From assembly GCA_052273485.1 (NCBI GenBank), contig DAVZID010000011.1, positions 1 to 64,000 of the forward strand: a stretch of DNA of 64,000 bases, read 5' to 3'. Of this stretch, positions 44,391 to 52,541 are shown piece after piece (the first letter of the stretch is position 1; every line of letters begins with the position of its first letter). The DNA comes from Anthropogastromicrobium sp052273485 (GTDB lineage Bacteria > Bacillota > Clostridia > Lachnospirales > Lachnospiraceae). Below the pieces are notes generated by a model. That model saw nothing but the letters and a program-made list of their open reading frames with translations, was not told the origin of the DNA and did no database searches. The translations under genes were made by a program, and so were the position numbers.

Positions 44391-47027
44391 TTACTGATCC
44401 ACCTCCCCATCATCTGCCATGCTTGCATTGTATATCATGCCATCATCTGCCATACTTGCATTGTACATCATGCCATCATCTGCCATACTTGCATCATACA
44501 TCATTCCATTGTCATACATGCTTGCATCCATATCCGGATTCATACCTGGATCCATCTGTTCATTGCTGTCATCACCATACTCACTTGTTGTCTTAACACC
44601 TTCCTTTACAGTCTTTCCAAATGGTACTGCAATCATATCATCATTTGTTAATCCTGATTTGATCTGGTAATAGCTGCCATACAGACTCTTTCCAATCGTG
44701 ACATAGCGCTTTTCAAGAAGACCGGTCTGCTGATTTCTCGCATAGACAAAGTAACGATTATCTTCTTTCTTGACATACATCTGACTTATATAAAGAGAAT
44801 CAGAATCACCCTGGGTCGTCAGGCTAATATCAACATAAGCGCCATTTGTAAGTCCCTTTCCATCCTCTGGCGTAATATATGCTACAAACGGATAATATGA
44901 AAGATTTGGATTCTGTGAACCTCCCATCGTATTTGTAGTTGGATACTCAGAAACTTCTGTTACTACCGCTGTACAGAAAATTGATGAATCATCCACCCAG
45001 CTGCTGCATGAAATCTCCATTCCCGGCACAAAAGTATCAAGAAGATCCTCTGTGACAGTTCCCTGAACGTAATATCCTTCGCCTCCGTTAATAACGGCAA
45101 ACGGCTTAGAATAATCAATATCATCCATATTTTGCAGTTCTTCTACTGTTCCCTTTACGGTACTGCAGATAGTTGCGCTTTTTGCCAGCTCTTTTTGCTG
45201 CTTTGCATATTCAAGCTCTAACTTTCTGCGCTCCAAATCCATATCACGCAGACTCTCCTTCTGAGACTGAATCTCCTTCGCAAGTTCTTCTGCTGTGTAG
45301 CCGCTAAAATCCTCATTCTGGAATGTTGGAAGTGAGATATCGGCTGATCCATTACCATTACCGTCACCATCTCCACTGCCCGCCGCCGTCAGTGTATGAC
45401 GTACAGATGCTGTTGCCAGCATTGCCGTGCGCTCCTCTGTGATATTATATGCACTTTGTGTGCCAGACTCTGTCGATGGTTCTGAAGATGGCATTGTTGG
45501 CTGCACGTAATTAGGATTTGCCTCTGTCTTTGTTGCACCACATACACTGCACTGGTAATAATTCCACGGACTTGTCGTGCCGCCATCATAATACAATACA
45601 TATTGATGTGCATTTGGATCTGGGTCAGTCTGCTGCGTTTCAATCACACCACATACTGAACACTGTCTAACAAGATAGCCCTTTGTCACACATGTTGCAG
45701 GGTTATTTACAATATCTACAAATATATGATCTGCCTTTTCACCCTCCTGCACAATGTATCCATCACCGCATCCGTCGCAGCGATATGTTACAATTGACGG
45801 CGACAAACATGTGGCCTCTGTGCGACTTTCTTCTATATAATTATGTGTGTGAATAATCGGCTTATCATCCTCAGAAAGAATCATCTTTGATAAGTCAAGA
45901 TCATACGCCGGCATTCCACTCTCATTATAAAAACGAATTGTTGCATATTTTTTCTCACTTACAAGCTTACGAATCAGTGCATTATCAAGCTTTGCATCAG
46001 CACCGCAAAGAAACAAATATGGTGACTGCTTACTTCCATCACCGCTTGCTGCCTGCTCTACTTTTGTAATTTCCTTTCCAATCAGCTGTTCTCCATTTGC
46101 GCCTGTCGGATCAGGCACCGTGGTCGGTTCTGGTGTTGATTCCTCACTTGGCTGCGTACTAGGATTTTCTGAACTTGACTGCTCTGGACTAGATTCCTCT
46201 GCACTTGACTGATCCTGACTTGACTGATCTGCGGACGGTTCTGAAGATGAGCTTTGAGATGGACTTTCCGAAGACGGTTCTGTACCTGTCGGCTGCTCTG
46301 CACTCGTCTGCTCACCACTTGACTCCTCTGGCTTTGTTGGCTCTTCACTGCTTGATTCCTGTTCAGATGTTGGTTGTTCTGAGCTTTCATCTTCGGATGA
46401 ACTTTCATTTGAAGAACTTTCTTCTGTTGAACTTTCTTCAGTGGAACTCTCCTTTTCGGATGAAGATTCTTCGGATGAACTCTCCTCTTCGCTTGAACTT
46501 TCTTCTTCGCTTGAACTCTCCTCTTCACTTGAGCTTTCTTCTTCGGATGAACTCTCTTCCGGCTCTTCCCAGCCCGGATCCCATCCTGGATCCCAGCCTG
46601 GATCAAAATCGCCTGGATTAAACGGTGCCGTCGGAGTTGTCTTTTGTAACTTGTCCAACCGCTTAAAACCATCCGAAATTTCAAGAACCTTTTTTTGAAT
46701 CTGGATCTCAAGATCCTGCAGATTCAAGTTATCCATCGTCGTATCCATTTTTAAAATCGGATCACCAATATTGACGGTATCTCCCTTTTTTACTAAAACC
46801 TCCGAAATTTTCTGTGAGGTCGTAACGTTGATTTGCTGGCGCTGATTGTTGACGACTTGTCCATACATATACATATCAGAGCCATAATCTGATGTTGATA
46901 TACTGCTGACAGGCACAACCTTCACATAAGTGTTGGCCTGTTTATTTTTCTGGTACACATAAACACCTGCACCGCAGCTTCCTACGATCAGCGCCGGAAC
47001 CAGAATATATACCGCTAATTTTTTCAT
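44391..47027 (-). CDS. Efflux adaptor (HlyD/MacA-type) with a giant Ser/Glu and Cys-module insertion
   Basis: 878 residues, about twice the usual length. Membrane anchor 5-25, a first lipoyl half with strand and helix (about 60-127), then an insertion of about 450 residues, then the second hairpin helix (about 579-616), barrel and C-terminal domains. The insertion has a Ser/Glu/Pro-rich disordered stretch (157-300) and cysteine modules (EATC..YRCDGC, PATC..RQCSVC, YQCSVC at 403-495). Such EATC/CxxCG modules recur in surface proteins of gut Clostridia. The C-terminus has three 11-residue repeats. Operon: hlyD-like, ATPase, this gene, permease. Confidence 0.85.
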   Translation of the reverse strand: MKKLAVYILVPALIVGSCGAGVYVYQKNKQANTYVKVVPVSSISTSDYGSDMYMYGQVVNNQRQQINVTTSQKISEVLVKKGDTVNIGDPILKMDTTMDNLNLQDLEIQIQKKVLEISDGFKRLDKLQKTTPTAPFNPGDFDPGWDPGWDPGWEEPEESSSEEESSSEEESSSEEESSSEEESSSEESSSEKESSTEESSTEESSSNESSSEDESSEQPTSEQESSSEEPTKPEESSGEQTSAEQPTGTEPSSESPSQSSSSEPSADQSSQDQSSAEESSPEQSSSENPSTQPSEESTPEPTTVPDPTGANGEQLIGKEITKVEQAASGDGSKQSPYLFLCGADAKLDNALIRKLVSEKKYATIRFYNESGMPAYDLDLSKMILSEDDKPIIHTHNYIEESRTEATCLSPSIVTYRCDGCGDGYIVQEGEKADHIFVDIVNNPATCVTKGYLVRQCSVCGVIETQQTDPDPNAHQYVLYYDGGTTSPWNYYQCSVCGATKTEANPNYVQPTMPSSEPSTESGTQSAYNITEERTAMLATASVRHTLTAAGSGDGDGNGNGSADISLPTFQNEDFSGYTAEELAKEIQSQKESLRDMDLERRKLELEYAKQQKELAKSATICSTVKGTVEELQNMDDIDYSKPFAVINGGEGYYVQGTVTEDLLDTFVPGMEISCSSWVDDSSIFCTAVVTEVSEYPTTNTMGGSQNPNLSYYPFVAYITPEDGKGLTNGAYVDISLTTQGDSDSLYISQMYVKKEDNRYFVYARNQQTGLLEKRYVTIGKSLYGSYYQIKSGLTNDDMIAVPFGKTVKEGVKTTSEYGDDSNEQMDPGMNPDMDASMYDNGMMYDASMADDGMMYNASMADDGMIYNASMADDGEVDQ
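44409..44507 (-). repeat. 33-bp tandem repeat coding for an 11-residue unit, three copies
   Basis: Three nearly identical 33-base units encode GM(M/I)Y(D/N)ASMADD at residues 841-873 of the adaptor. They are in-frame, so copy-number changes would lengthen the C-terminal tail without frameshift. Confidence 0.85.
46128..46559 (-). repeat. Ser/Glu-rich low-complexity coding repeats
   Basis: About 430 bases of imperfect repeats of a SSSEEE-type codon pattern in the adaptor gene, encoding a highly acidic Ser-rich linker (residues 157-300). In-frame slippage could vary its length. Confidence 0.85.
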
Positions 47028-47059
47028 TTCTGCCCTCCATCTGTCATCTCTATTGAATC

Positions 47060-47728
47060 TTATTGTTCCGCAATCTGTCCATCGCGGATATGGATGACAC
47101 GCTGCGCATGTGATGCAATTTCCGAATCATGTGTAATCATAATAATTGTTACACCTTCCTCGTGAAGACTCTGAAAAAGCTCCATAATCTGTGCACCAGA
47201 CTTGGAATCAAGCGCACCAGTTGGCTCATCTGCGAGCAAAATTTTGGGATGATTAGAAATGGCTCTTGCAATAGCTACTCGCTGACACTGTCCACCTGAC
47301 AGCTGTGTCGGTTTATAATTCATACGATCTTCTAGTCCGACACGCTTTAGCGCCTGCGCGGCAATCTCCTTTCTCTTTCTCTTTGGTATTCCTGCATATG
47401 TCAGCGGAAGACACACATTTTCAAGTGCCGTCTGCTTCATCATCAAAAAGAAACTCTGAAATACAAATCCAATCGTATTTAAACGCACAGTTGAAAGTGC
47501 ATTGTCTTTATATTTTAAAATGTCCTTTCCATCCAGATAAAAGCTTCCTGAAGTTGGCTTATCTAGGCACCCGATAATATTCATTAATGTTGATTTTCCG
47601 GAACCTGACGGTCCCATGATTGCCACATACTCGCCTTCCTCTACACTAAAATTGACATTTTTTAAGACGGGCATTTCCTGCTTTCCCTGAAAATAACTTT
47701 TATTTATATCTTTTAGCTCTAACAGCAT
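47060..47728 (-). CDS. MacB/LolD-type ABC transporter ATP-binding protein
   Basis: The 222-residue ATPase has Walker A GPSGSGKST near residue 39, Q-loop FVFQSFFLM, the signature QLSGGQCQRVAIARA near 142, and Walker B LLADEPTGALD near 163. The length and YVAIMGPSG spacing are those of MacB-type exporter ATPases. It sits between the two adaptors in the same operon. The signature reads LSGGQC rather than LSGGQQ, a minor variant. Confidence 0.95.
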   Translation of the reverse strand: MLLELKDINKSYFQGKQEMPVLKNVNFSVEEGEYVAIMGPSGSGKSTLMNIIGCLDKPTSGSFYLDGKDILKYKDNALSTVRLNTIGFVFQSFFLMMKQTALENVCLPLTYAGIPKRKRKEIAAQALKRVGLEDRMNYKPTQLSGGQCQRVAIARAISNHPKILLADEPTGALDSKSGAQIMELFQSLHEEGVTIIMITHDSEIASHAQRVIHIRDGQIAEQ

Positions 47729-47741
47729 ACTGCCTGCCCCC

Positions 47742-48989
47742 TTACTCCATCACATTCATCACACCGGCATTTCCTGCATCGCCCTGATTTTCACCATTCT
47801 CCATGCTGTCCGGCAAAATAGCCTCCATACCTTCCTGTGTCAGCTCATCCGGAAAAGCAATATAGTCATTCTCTGTCAGTCCATCAAGAATCTGGTACTC
47901 AAGCATTTCTTCATCAATCTCTCCAACACTTATCTCTTTCCTGCAGACCTTTTGGTTGTCATCGCAGCTCCACACATAGTAAGTATTCGTCTCATCATCT
48001 GATACTACATAGTAGTTTGGAATCCAAAGACCTGTCTTTTCCTCTGTTTCTCCGGTATCCTCCTCCATGATTACATGCTGACCAAGCATCAAATCCATTG
48101 CCTCATTTACCGTTACATAAAAATGGTATTTGCTGCCCTCGGCTGAAGAATCGGACATATTGCTATTATTGGTATCAGTTGCCGGCTCTGTCTCGATTTT
48201 GCTTACAACACCAGTATATATTTTATCCTCATCAGCTCTTGGACGAATTACCATCTGCTCACCCACATATAAGCTGTAAATATTCATTTCATTGCATGTT
48301 CCCTTAATTCTGTAATCGCCAGTTGCCAGAATCGTCATAAAGGCATTCGAACCAGATGAACCATAACTCGAATCACCGCCTGATGAATCAGAATTGATAC
48401 TCTTTATAATACCGTCAATATCTGAATAAACAACTGCATTATCAACGTTTTTCTCCAGCTGTGCACGCTCTAGCTGCTTGACACTTATATTATATTCCTG
48501 CTTATGAATTGAATTTTGTGCTGAAAGAATCTGAAGATTATACGCCTGCTTCTCAGACTCCTTTGCCTTAGATGCCTGCACATTCAGCTCATTTAACTGC
48601 TGGTTCATCGTCTGGAGTGTATTATTCATCTCCTCTAATTCCAGATCAGCCTCCTGAATCTTTTGCTTCATTGCCTCAACATCATAGGAAAACAGAGGAT
48701 CACCCTTTTTCACTTCATCGCCAACTTCTACAAAAGTCTCCTTAAGCTGCTTATCAGAATCAAGCTTAATATCCTTTGACTCCTGCGGATCTACAACACC
48801 GACAAGGCGCGTCTTTATGCCAAGTGCGCCCTGATCCATAATATCAGATACCTTGCTCATATAAACAGATCCTTCTGCTGACTCTGCAGATGCCGATTTT
48901 TCCTGATTATAATAATTTTTATAATAATACCAACCGCCGCCTGCAGCAGCAATTAAAATAAGACCGATTAAAACGGTTCTTTTTCTCAT
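47742..48989 (-). CDS. HlyD/MacA-family efflux adaptor, standard type
   Basis: A 415-residue membrane-anchored periplasmic adaptor: N-terminal helix near 5-20 (TVLIGLILIAAAGGGWYYY), lipoyl half (KLDSDKQLKETFVEVGDEVKKGDPLFSYD), coiled-coil hairpin (about 105-185; repeats of KQKIQEADLELEEMNN), second lipoyl half, and barrel domain. The start at 48989 has AAGGG nine bases upstream. First gene of the efflux operon. It has a short normal hairpin tip, unlike the second adaptor. Confidence 0.92.
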   Translation of the reverse strand: MRKRTVLIGLILIAAAGGGWYYYKNYYNQEKSASAESAEGSVYMSKVSDIMDQGALGIKTRLVGVVDPQESKDIKLDSDKQLKETFVEVGDEVKKGDPLFSYDVEAMKQKIQEADLELEEMNNTLQTMNQQLNELNVQASKAKESEKQAYNLQILSAQNSIHKQEYNISVKQLERAQLEKNVDNAVVYSDIDGIIKSINSDSSGGDSSYGSSGSNAFMTILATGDYRIKGTCNEMNIYSLYVGEQMVIRPRADEDKIYTGVVSKIETEPATDTNNSNMSDSSAEGSKYHFYVTVNEAMDLMLGQHVIMEEDTGETEEKTGLWIPNYYVVSDDETNTYYVWSCDDNQKVCRKEISVGEIDEEMLEYQILDGLTENDYIAFPDELTQEGMEAILPDSMENGENQGDAGNAGVMNVME

Positions 48990-49042
48990 ACTTTCCATCC
49001 CTTCCCGCAATGCGGTTTGTTGTTCTTTTTTTAATCAGATAC

Positions 49043-49071
49043 AGTATATCACTTTCTGACAATATTGAAAA
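49043..49071 (-). promoter_or_regulatory. Predicted promoter of the efflux operon
   Basis: Minus-strand TTTTCA (49066-49071), a 17-base spacer and TATACT (49043-49048), 54 bases before the first adaptor gene. The -35 lies inside the dyad at 49064-49080. Confidence 0.5.
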
Positions 49072-49080
49072 GTGTTCAAT
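49064..49080. promoter_or_regulatory. Putative operator dyad ATTGAA-N5-TTCAAT
   Basis: A perfect 6-bp inverted repeat with a 5-base spacer, covering the -35 of the efflux promoter. Size and placement fit a winged-helix repressor site, and the divergent regulator gene at 49289 is the obvious candidate. Inferred from position. Confidence 0.45.
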
Positions 49081-49141
49081 TCTTACGATAAATTTAAAAT
49101 GTAATTTCAGTTATTAACTTTTCTTTAAGGCAAAAACCAAG

Positions 49142-49206
49142 AAAGGCCAAAACCTCATTCAAAGCGAAAGAAAGGTTTTGACCTTTTGGCAGTTTTGTAT
49201 TATGAT
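49142..49206. promoter_or_regulatory. Long inverted repeat overlapping the regulator promoter
   Basis: AAAGGCCAAAACCT (49142-49155) and AGGTTTTGACCTTT (49173-49186) are inverted repeats with one mismatch and a 17-base spacer. A + promoter TTGACC (49178-49183), 17-base spacer and TATGAT (49201-49206) lies over the right arm, upstream of the winged-helix gene. It could be an autoregulatory operator. On the minus strand it reads as a hairpin followed by TTTTT. Confidence 0.5.
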
Positions 49207-49288
49207 AAAAGAGATTAGAAAAATTACATTTTGATTTTTTGATTTCAAATAATTTTAAATAAAATCTATACTCGAAAAGGAGTTCTCT

Positions 49289-49696
49289 ATGGCAGCATCA
49301 AAAAATTTGTCCAAAAAAGAAATTGAGATTCTCTCAATTCTCGCTCATGCCGAAAATCCAATGACGATCTCCGATATTGTTGCAACAAACAGCGCATACA
49401 CCACCAATATCGTTCAACCAATCATTCATAAGCTCTCTGATTTGGGACTCGTTGAGGTCGACTCCATTGTTTTCCGCAAAAAGTCCTTCGCCAGAGCATT
49501 TCGCATTGCCGATAATTCCAAAAATATCCTGAGCGGCATGTTCTTGGAGGAGTACCAGTCCTTTCGACAGCTTTTTGCAGACAGTTATCTTCTCGCTCCC
49601 CTTGTGGAATCCGAGCTAAAAAATCCACAAGATTCCCAGGCAGAAATTGAGCGTTTGGAAAAGATTTTGGAAGCTGCCAAAAATAAGCTGCGTTGA
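49289..49696 (+). CDS. Winged-helix transcriptional regulator (MarR/BlaI-like)
   Basis: A 135-residue protein with an N-terminal winged helix (LSKKEIEILSILAHAENPMTISDIV, with recognition helix near 38-55) and a C-terminal helical region probably for dimerisation. BlaI/MecI-type and MarR-type are both possible; the absence of a clear BlaI C-terminal cleavage site leaves this open. AAAAGGAG precedes the start. Divergent from the efflux operon and followed by the propeller and M56 genes, either of which it could control. Confidence 0.75.
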   Translation: MAASKNLSKKEIEILSILAHAENPMTISDIVATNSAYTTNIVQPIIHKLSDLGLVEVDSIVFRKKSFARAFRIADNSKNILSGMFLEEYQSFRQLFADSYLLAPLVESELKNPQDSQAEIERLEKILEAAKNKLR

Positions 49697-49715
49697 TTCT
49701 GTTATATTGATTCTG

Positions 49716-51002
49716 TTATGGCTGTAAAACATGGAACTGTGCATCTTTCTCTAGCATAGTTTCCTTTTCCAGCCAAAATACAGCATCGCCATCCTCTGTT
49801 CTTCCGGTAAAGAAAATCTGGTTCTCATCAACTCCAATGCACTGGGAATCGGGCATTCCATCAACAAAAATAATCTGTTGCAGTTCCAGATTTTCTTTCT
49901 CGTAAATGGCTACAAACTCTTCTATTTCTTCCTGTGTCGTTACACTTCCCTGAAAATAAAAATAGTCAGCGTCTGTGGACAGAAAGCTATACAACCAAAA
50001 TTCATCGTGATCCGATATTCCAAATTCATTCTTATTACCCGACAGCAGTGTCCCAATCTGTTCTACCTGCTTTAAATCTAGGCTGATCTGAAATAGCTTT
50101 CCATTGTCCATTCCAATAAACCCCTCTTCCCACGGTATAAAAAAGAGAATATTTTCTTGCTTAAAGCGTCTTGCTGTCGTTTTTTCTGTCTTGGAATCAT
50201 AGACAAACAAATACGTCACATTCTCCATACCACACCAACCATATACAAAATCGCCATACGGATAGATCTCGAAAATCGCATTGCCCTGTACCTCTGCAAT
50301 CGGGACCGGATCTCCTCCATCTAGTGGCACCCAGTACACTCCTTCTGTCTCTGTTAATTTTGCAGGATCTGTTACATGTGTAACATAATATACATTTCCT
50401 CGCTGAATGCAAAAGCGAGACGCATTTTCCATTTTTAAATTCATTTTTTCGCGACTGCTACCATCTTTTTTGACTGAATATAAATCATCTCCTGCATATG
50501 TCTTGCCATCTTCTCCTATGCCTTGTATCGCAAAATTTGCATATAATGTATCCTCATTTTCTTGAATTCCGCTGAACATAGTAATATTTCCAACTCCAAC
50601 ATAAGCCATGCACAATTCCTTCTTCTCGCTCGATTTTTCCTTACCGTGCAAGCAATCTGGGCGAACACAAAGTGGTATCAACTTTTCATGTTCAAAGCTA
50701 CAAAAATAAATATACTCGCCAAGGCGAATATAATATCCATTGTCGCCTTTTGCAATTTTTGAAATATGATTTCCACCATAATATGACCAATCCCAGTCGG
50801 TTTCTGAATTATATGAAATTTCGTTTATATCTATATCCAGTTCTTTTTGATAGTTTTCCAACTGCAAGGTATAATCTTCTTCTTCAAAGATTGTTGCTTC
50901 CTGAGCATTTATTTCGCCCGGAATTTGTATTATGCATGTCATTATCCCTAGACTTACGAACGTCGAGAATATTTGCTTTTTCCATTTTCTTTTGCCCTTC
51001 AC
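49716..51002 (-). CDS. Secreted six-bladed beta-propeller-like protein
   Basis: A 428-residue exported protein: basic start, hydrophobic signal segment (STFVSLGIMTCIIQIP), then a domain rich in repeated 'YLFVYDSKT' or 'IYFCSFEHEK' type strands, resembling DUF5050-like propellers of Lachnospiraceae. A conserved RPDCLHG and a later ELC form a likely cysteine pair near residues 100-125. The start is a GTG at 51002 with GGAGGG upstream; the TTG at 51026 lacks one. The promoter at 51088-51116 is very close to that of the ABC genes at 55933. Confidence 0.65.
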   Translation of the reverse strand: MKGKRKWKKQIFSTFVSLGIMTCIIQIPGEINAQEATIFEEEDYTLQLENYQKELDIDINEISYNSETDWDWSYYGGNHISKIAKGDNGYYIRLGEYIYFCSFEHEKLIPLCVRPDCLHGKEKSSEKKELCMAYVGVGNITMFSGIQENEDTLYANFAIQGIGEDGKTYAGDDLYSVKKDGSSREKMNLKMENASRFCIQRGNVYYVTHVTDPAKLTETEGVYWVPLDGGDPVPIAEVQGNAIFEIYPYGDFVYGWCGMENVTYLFVYDSKTEKTTARRFKQENILFFIPWEEGFIGMDNGKLFQISLDLKQVEQIGTLLSGNKNEFGISDHDEFWLYSFLSTDADYFYFQGSVTTQEEIEEFVAIYEKENLELQQIIFVDGMPDSQCIGVDENQIFFTGRTEDGDAVFWLEKETMLEKDAQFHVLQP

Positions 51003-51087
51003 ACGCTTCCCTCCATTTTCTTTCAACTTTCTTCAAATCCTACTGATATCTTGATATTTATACTTGATATTTATATTTGATATCTAT

Positions 51088-51116
51088 ATCATATTTTAAA
51101 TATTGTTTTTTGTCAA
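51088..51116 (-). promoter_or_regulatory. Promoter of the propeller gene
   Basis: Minus-strand TTGACA (51111-51116), 17-base spacer and TATGAT (51088-51093). The sequence TTGACAAAAAAC plus the A/T-rich spacer is shared with the ABC gene promoter at 55933-55961. Confidence 0.65.
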
Positions 51117-51124
51117 TAATTCTT

Positions 51125-51153
51125 TTGACTTTTTTATAATTTTATATTATTAT
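51125..51153 (+). promoter_or_regulatory. Promoter of the M56 gene
   Basis: TTGACT (51125-51130), a 17-base spacer and TATTAT (51148-51153), 54 bases before the chosen start. It is divergent from the propeller promoter, with the two -35 elements 8 bases apart. Confidence 0.6.
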
Positions 51154-51207
51154 TTAAATAAACACTCTTTTAAGCGAATCTCTTTAAGAAAGGAAGTTTC
51201 ATGTCAC

Positions 51208-52362
51208 ATGATCGAACTATCTTTTTACACAATTTTAATGGCTTTTCTGACATCCACGGTATTATTTTCTCTTTCCTGCATTTTCTTTAGCCGTTCAAAA
51301 CGAATCCTGAATGTCGGATACAAAACGATCGCATTCATTTCATTTCTTTCTATTTTGCGTCTGGTTGTGCCGATTGACTTTGACTTTACAGCAATCCTTC
51401 CAATGAACGAACTAGCCAAGCAAATTTCCTTTTTTATTTGTCAGCACCGCATTGCTTTCTTTTCAATTCGGCTATCCATATGGGATATTCTGCTTGTTAT
51501 TTGGTTGATTGGAATTCTTTTTCAACTCATCCTTTATTGGCGTCAGTATAGGCAAATTGATCGCATTGTTGTACAAACCGGAAAAAACGTGTCGTATCAT
51601 CCAAACTATATGAAAGCATTTCAGTCCATACAAATTTCCTATGGAATCAGCCAACAGCTGCCTGTCTATGAGATTCCGATGCTTTCAAGTCCAATGCTTT
51701 TTTCCATACGTAATCCTCGCATTTTATTACCTGCTGAAAATAACTATTCCGATGACGATTTGCACTTTATTTTCCGACACGAAATGACCCATTTTCTGCA
51801 TCATGATCTGCTGTATAAGTTTTTCTTTCAACTATTATTTATTGTGTATTGGTGGAATCCGTTGAAATATATTTTAAAAAGACAAGTCAACAATCTTCTC
51901 GAAATCAATGTGGATTCTTCTCTCACACAAAACTTTGAGGACGCCATTCCCTATATGGAATGTTTGATAAAAATTAAGAAGCAACATGCAGTATCAAATA
52001 AAAACTACTTCGATTCCTGCACACTCTCGATTAGCAATATAAAAGAAGGAAGTCTTGAAAAACGCTTTCAGCTGTTAGCACATCCATCCAAACAGCCTCG
52101 CCGTTTTTCTGGAATTTTTCGTTTGATCAGCATTTTCGTTTTCTTGTCCTCTTACTTTGTAACATGGGAACCGCTGCCTGTCGATAACAGCTCAACTATG
52201 AACGAACAAGATTTTATTCTGACAGAAGAAAACGCCTATGCCATTTTAAATGAAGATGGTACGTATGATATTTACCTGTATGGCGAATACCTAGAAACCG
52301 TCACCTCATTAAAATATTATGATTCTTCACTGCCAATTTATACTAGAAACAACTCGAATTAA
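51208..52362 (+). CDS. M56 family (BlaR1-like) membrane metalloprotease
   Basis: A 384-residue protein with three or four N-terminal membrane helices and a zinc protease motif HEMTH (FRHEMTHFLHHD, about residue 195), typical of the BlaR1/MecR1 family. There is no C-terminal penicillin-binding sensor domain; after a last membrane helix (FRLISIFVFLSSYFV) only about 60 extracellular residues remain. Such proteins cleave a repressor after sensing a cell-wall or membrane signal. The start at 51208 has AGGAAG about 11 bases upstream. Likely partner: the winged-helix protein at 49289. Confidence 0.8.
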   Translation: MIELSFYTILMAFLTSTVLFSLSCIFFSRSKRILNVGYKTIAFISFLSILRLVVPIDFDFTAILPMNELAKQISFFICQHRIAFFSIRLSIWDILLVIWLIGILFQLILYWRQYRQIDRIVVQTGKNVSYHPNYMKAFQSIQISYGISQQLPVYEIPMLSSPMLFSIRNPRILLPAENNYSDDDLHFIFRHEMTHFLHHDLLYKFFFQLLFIVYWWNPLKYILKRQVNNLLEINVDSSLTQNFEDAIPYMECLIKIKKQHAVSNKNYFDSCTLSISNIKEGSLEKRFQLLAHPSKQPRRFSGIFRLISIFVFLSSYFVTWEPLPVDNSSTMNEQDFILTEENAYAILNEDGTYDIYLYGEYLETVTSLKYYDSSLPIYTRNNSN

Positions 52363-52374
52363 AAGGAAAATATT

Positions 52375-52470
52375 ATGAAAAACAAATTATTACTAACACT
52401 CGTTACTTTTTATTGCTCTTTAAACTTATTTTCATGTAAGAGACGTCTAATTTTATTTTTTAAGTTTTAA
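52375..52470 (+). CDS. Possible 31-residue lipoprotein-like small protein
   Basis: MKNKLLLTLVTFYCSLNLFSCKRR followed by seven mostly hydrophobic residues: a positive start, a hydrophobic stretch and an LFSC lipobox-like motif. An AAAAGGAAAA site lies 6 bases upstream, and it starts 12 bases after the M56 gene. It may be a small lipoprotein or a truncated remnant of a longer one. No family is recognised. Confidence 0.4.
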   Translation: MKNKLLLTLVTFYCSLNLFSCKRRLILFFKF

Positions 52471-52521
52471 TCTAAAAGAGAGGATTTTATAAATTAAAAA
52501 ATCCTCTCTTTTAGATTTTTT
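52469..52521 (+). terminator. Very long perfect hairpin terminator
   Basis: A 20-base arm (52469-52488) and its exact complement flank a loop of about 8 bases, followed by six T. It terminates the M56 and small-protein transcript and faces the converging ABC permease gene. Confidence 0.9.
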
Positions 52522-52541
52522 GTAGTACTACTTAAAATCAA

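Noticed and set aside
44409..46559. CRISPR-like repeats in the efflux adaptor gene
   Set aside because: The repeats are in-frame coding repeats of Ser/Glu and of an 11-residue unit. Spacer-repeat alternation is absent and no cas genes are present.
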